A stretch of DNA of 64,000 nt, taken from the NCBI RefSeq assembly GCF_947495565.1, contig NZ_CANLZM010000008.1, forward strand, positions 62,001 to 126,000. Reading direction: 5' to 3'. A model generated the notes under the pieces. It saw nothing but the letters and a program-made list of their open reading frames with translations, ran no database searches and was not told where the DNA came from. The position numbers and the translations under genes are program-made. This document shows, piece after piece, positions 62,230 to 64,000 of this stretch; positions within the stretch are counted from its first letter, which is position 1; each line of letters begins with the position of its first letter. The stretch is from an uncultured Pontibacter sp. (lineage in GTDB: Bacteria; Bacteroidota; Bacteroidia; Cytophagales; Hymenobacteraceae).

Positions 62230-64000
62230 CTACTCCGAATAAAAAATCCGTTTTACCCGGGTACTTACGTTGGTGAGCAACTCGTAAGGTATTGTACCGA
62301 TTTGCTGCGCCAGCTCCACCAGCGTAAGCTCTGGCCCAAACATAATGGCGGCATCTCCTGCTTTCACCTCTACGCCTGTCACATCCACCATAGTCATGTC
62401 CATGCACACGTTGCCGATGATGGGGCAGCGATGGCCGTTGATGAGCACCTGCCCTACCCCATTGCTGAAGCGGCGGTCGTAGCCGTCGGCGTAACCGATG
62501 GCGATGGTAGCGGTGGTTTTATTTACATCGGCGATGCCTTTACGGCTATAGCCTACGGTGTCGCCCTGCTTTATACTTTTAACCTGCGACAAAGTGGTTT
62601 TAAGAATGCTAACAGGCCGTAATGCTTCCTGCTCTGCGCCTGTGGCCTCTACACCATAAATTCCGATGCCTAAACGCACCATATCCAGCTGGTGCTCCGG
62701 AAAACGAACAATACCTGCCGAGTTCAGGATGTGCTTGATGACTTTATACTTCAGGCGCTCCTCCAGCGTGGCAGCCGCACTCCTGAACCTTTCGACCTGA
62801 AGCTGCGAGAAATCGTTGTGCAGCGCCTCGTCTGCACCAGCCAGGTGGCTAAAGGCACTGGCTACCTGCACCTGCGGGTGCTGCTCCAGCAACGCGAACA
62901 AAGCCTCAAAATCTTCCGGCACAAAACCGAGACGGTGCATGCCGGTATCTAGTTTCAGGTGAATTTTATACTTTAAGCCGGGCTCCAGCAGCGTTACAAA
63001 AGCCTGCAGCTGCTCCAGTGAGTAAATTTCGGGCTCCAGGTTATACTGCCGCAGCTTTAAAAAACTATCCGGCGACGGGTTCATGACCATAATGGGTAGG
63101 GTGATGCCGTTATCGCGCAAAGCTACGCCCTCGTCGGCATAAGCCACCGCCAGGTAATCCGCACGGTGGAACTGCAGCAAATTAGCCACCTCAAAGCTGC
63201 CGCTACCGTAGGCAAAGGCTTTTACCATCACCATCAGTTTGGTATCCGGGGCCAGTTTGGAGCGGTAATAGTTGAGGTTGTGCACCAGCGCATCCAGGTT
63301 AACTTCCAGCACCGTGCCATGCACCTTCTGCTGAAAGGCCTGCACAATCTTCTCGAACCCGAACACGCGCGCGCCTTTTACCAGAATCAGCTCGTTTCGG
63401 AATGAATCAGGGTTAAATGCTTTCAGAAAATCAGCGGTGGAAGTATAAAAATCAGACTTTGGGAAGAAGCGGCTATACTTGCGGATGGTAGGCCCGATAC
63501 CGATCAGGCGCTGTACCTTGTGCGCCTGCACCAGTTCGGCTACTTTGGCATAAAGCCTCTCTTCTGGCAAGCCCGACTCCAGCACATCCGAAAGTATGAG
63601 CGTGCGCTGCCCGCGCTGCGGCTGGCTGGCCTGCAGGTCCAGGGCAATGGCAAGGCCGGCAAGGTCGTTGTTATAGGTGTCGTCTATCAGGTAGCAGCCG
63701 TTGATGGCCTCTTTCATTTCAAGGCGCATAGCTACGGGGTGCAGCCGGTCCAGCCGGTCCTGGATTTCGGAGAGCGGCAGACGGCGGTGCAAAAGTATGG
63801 CCAGGCAGTGCAGGGCATTTTCTATCGAAGCCTCGTCAGTGAACGGAATAGCCAAGCGCTGCTTCTCCCCCTCAAAGGTATAAACCACGATGGTTTTATG
63901 GCCGGCAGTGGTGCTGCCGTTGATATATAAATCTGTCTCCTTATTTTTTCGGCTCCAGGTAAAACAAGGTATACTTTGCGCCTGCACAGCCTGATGCAGC
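62230..64000 (-). CDS. Bifunctional MurF / alanine racemase fusion (5' end beyond window)
   Basis: Two cell-wall activities in one chain: UDP-MurNAc-tripeptide-D-Ala-D-Ala ligase (MurF) and alanine racemase. No in-frame stop occurs up to the window edge, so the N-terminal part of MurF is missing. The visible MurF end contains HPVAMRLEMKEAINGCYLID, DTYNNDLAGLAIAL and VKGARVFGFEKI. The racemase begins near TVLEVNLDALVHNLNYYRSK with PLP lysine in VMVKAFAYGSG, and the catalytic-site sequences GMHRLGFVP, YGVEATG and NVCMDMTMVDV are present. The protein ends LTNVSTRVKRIFYSE. The fusion is a known Bacteroidota arrangement. Confidence 0.95.
   Translation of the reverse strand, partial: LHQAVQAQSIPCFTWSRKNKETDLYINGSTTAGHKTIVVYTFEGEKQRLAIPFTDEASIENALHCLAILLHRRLPLSEIQDRLDRLHPVAMRLEMKEAINGCYLIDDTYNNDLAGLAIALDLQASQPQRGQRTLILSDVLESGLPEERLYAKVAELVQAHKVQRLIGIGPTIRKYSRFFPKSDFYTSTADFLKAFNPDSFRNELILVKGARVFGFEKIVQAFQQKVHGTVLEVNLDALVHNLNYYRSKLAPDTKLMVMVKAFAYGSGSFEVANLLQFHRADYLAVAYADEGVALRDNGITLPIMVMNPSPDSFLKLRQYNLEPEIYSLEQLQAFVTLLEPGLKYKIHLKLDTGMHRLGFVPEDFEALFALLEQHPQVQVASAFSHLAGADEALHNDFSQLQVERFRSAAATLEERLKYKVIKHILNSAGIVRFPEHQLDMVRLGIGIYGVEATGAEQEALRPVSILKTTLSQVKSIKQGDTVGYSRKGIADVNKTTATIAIGYADGYDRRFSNGVGQVLINGHRCPIIGNVCMDMTMVDVTGVEVKAGDAAIMFGPELTLVELAQQIGTIPYELLTNVSTRVKRIFYSE

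Noticed and set aside
1-64000. tRNA, rRNA, riboswitch or CRISPR features
   Set aside because: Intergenic sequence was scanned by eye and no cloverleaf, conserved rRNA core or regular repeat-spacer array was found; short RNA genes could still be missed without a covariance search.

Overview
The window looks like chromosome from a member of the Bacteroidota, most likely Cytophagales/Hymenobacteraceae (Pontibacter-like; the genus is an inference). Supporting signs are a SusC/SusD pair, a MurF-alanine racemase fusion, a BamA/OmpH/UppS envelope cluster with DUF6089-type barrels, ExbB-ExbD-ExbD-TonB genes whose TonB proteins share an N-terminal motif, few clear Shine-Dalgarno sites, and several promoters of the Bacteroidetes form TAnnTTTG. 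Most of it is ordinary chromosome. I saw no rRNA, tRNA, CRISPR array, prophage or transposase gene.

Layout. 1-6.0 kb (minus): a fatty-acid beta-oxidation operon, MarR regulator - FadN-type hydroxyacyl-CoA dehydrogenase/enoyl-CoA hydratase - thiolase - acyl-CoA dehydrogenase (cut by the window edge), followed by a lipoprotein and a long-chain acyl-CoA ligase. 8.8-12.3 kb (plus): an arginase-fold protein with degenerate metal ligands, a cytochrome b5-like protein, and a sugar kinase plus MurQ pair for cell-wall amino sugar recycling. 12.4-16.6 kb: poorly characterised genes, including a tandem SpoIIAA-like protein and three tiny acidic lipoproteins. 16.6-25.3 kb: Der, Era, ferrochelatase, LOG protein, cysteine desulfurase, GlmM, MazG. 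25.8-32.7 kb (plus): an ExbB/ExbD/TonB energy-transduction locus with a PstS-like lipoprotein and a TPR protein. 32.8-44.3 kb (minus): an outer-membrane biogenesis run (alpha/beta hydrolase, CBS protein, Omp85-like barrel, NadK, two DUF6089-like barrels, UppS, BamA, two OmpH/Skp proteins, RluD). 44.4-51.8 kb: PabA/TrpG amidotransferase, CvpA, YqeY, then pdxJ-selU-selD, a hydrolase and a tetrapyrrole-methylase-fold methyltransferase. 51.9-59.4 kb (minus): an intact SusD/SusC pair and, upstream of it, a decayed and fused SusC/SusD copy. 59.5-64 kb (minus): FeoB, FeoA and the MurF-Alr fusion (cut by the window edge).

Main unusual signals. (1) The heptamer AAGTATA/TATACTT occurs about 110 times by eye, roughly ten times the chance expectation, in both orientations and inside genes as well as between them. 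(2) Long perfect palindromes of 46, 45 and 54 bp, and a 26-bp perfect stem, sit at gene ends. (3) Several dispersed non-coding repeats occur: a two-copy family at 1.7 and 20.6 kb, a 149-bp MITE-like element at 45.1 kb, a CAGGAT-type inverted repeat at 50.9 kb and a TCATCCTGAAAG element at 6.7 kb. (4) The SusC/SusD pseudogene pair shows deletion, nonsense and frameshift steps of decay. (5) Promoter boxes TAnnTTTGC[AC] lie so close to some start codons that the mRNAs should be nearly leaderless. I did not find a clearly new multi-gene system; the heptamer is the best candidate for undescribed biology.
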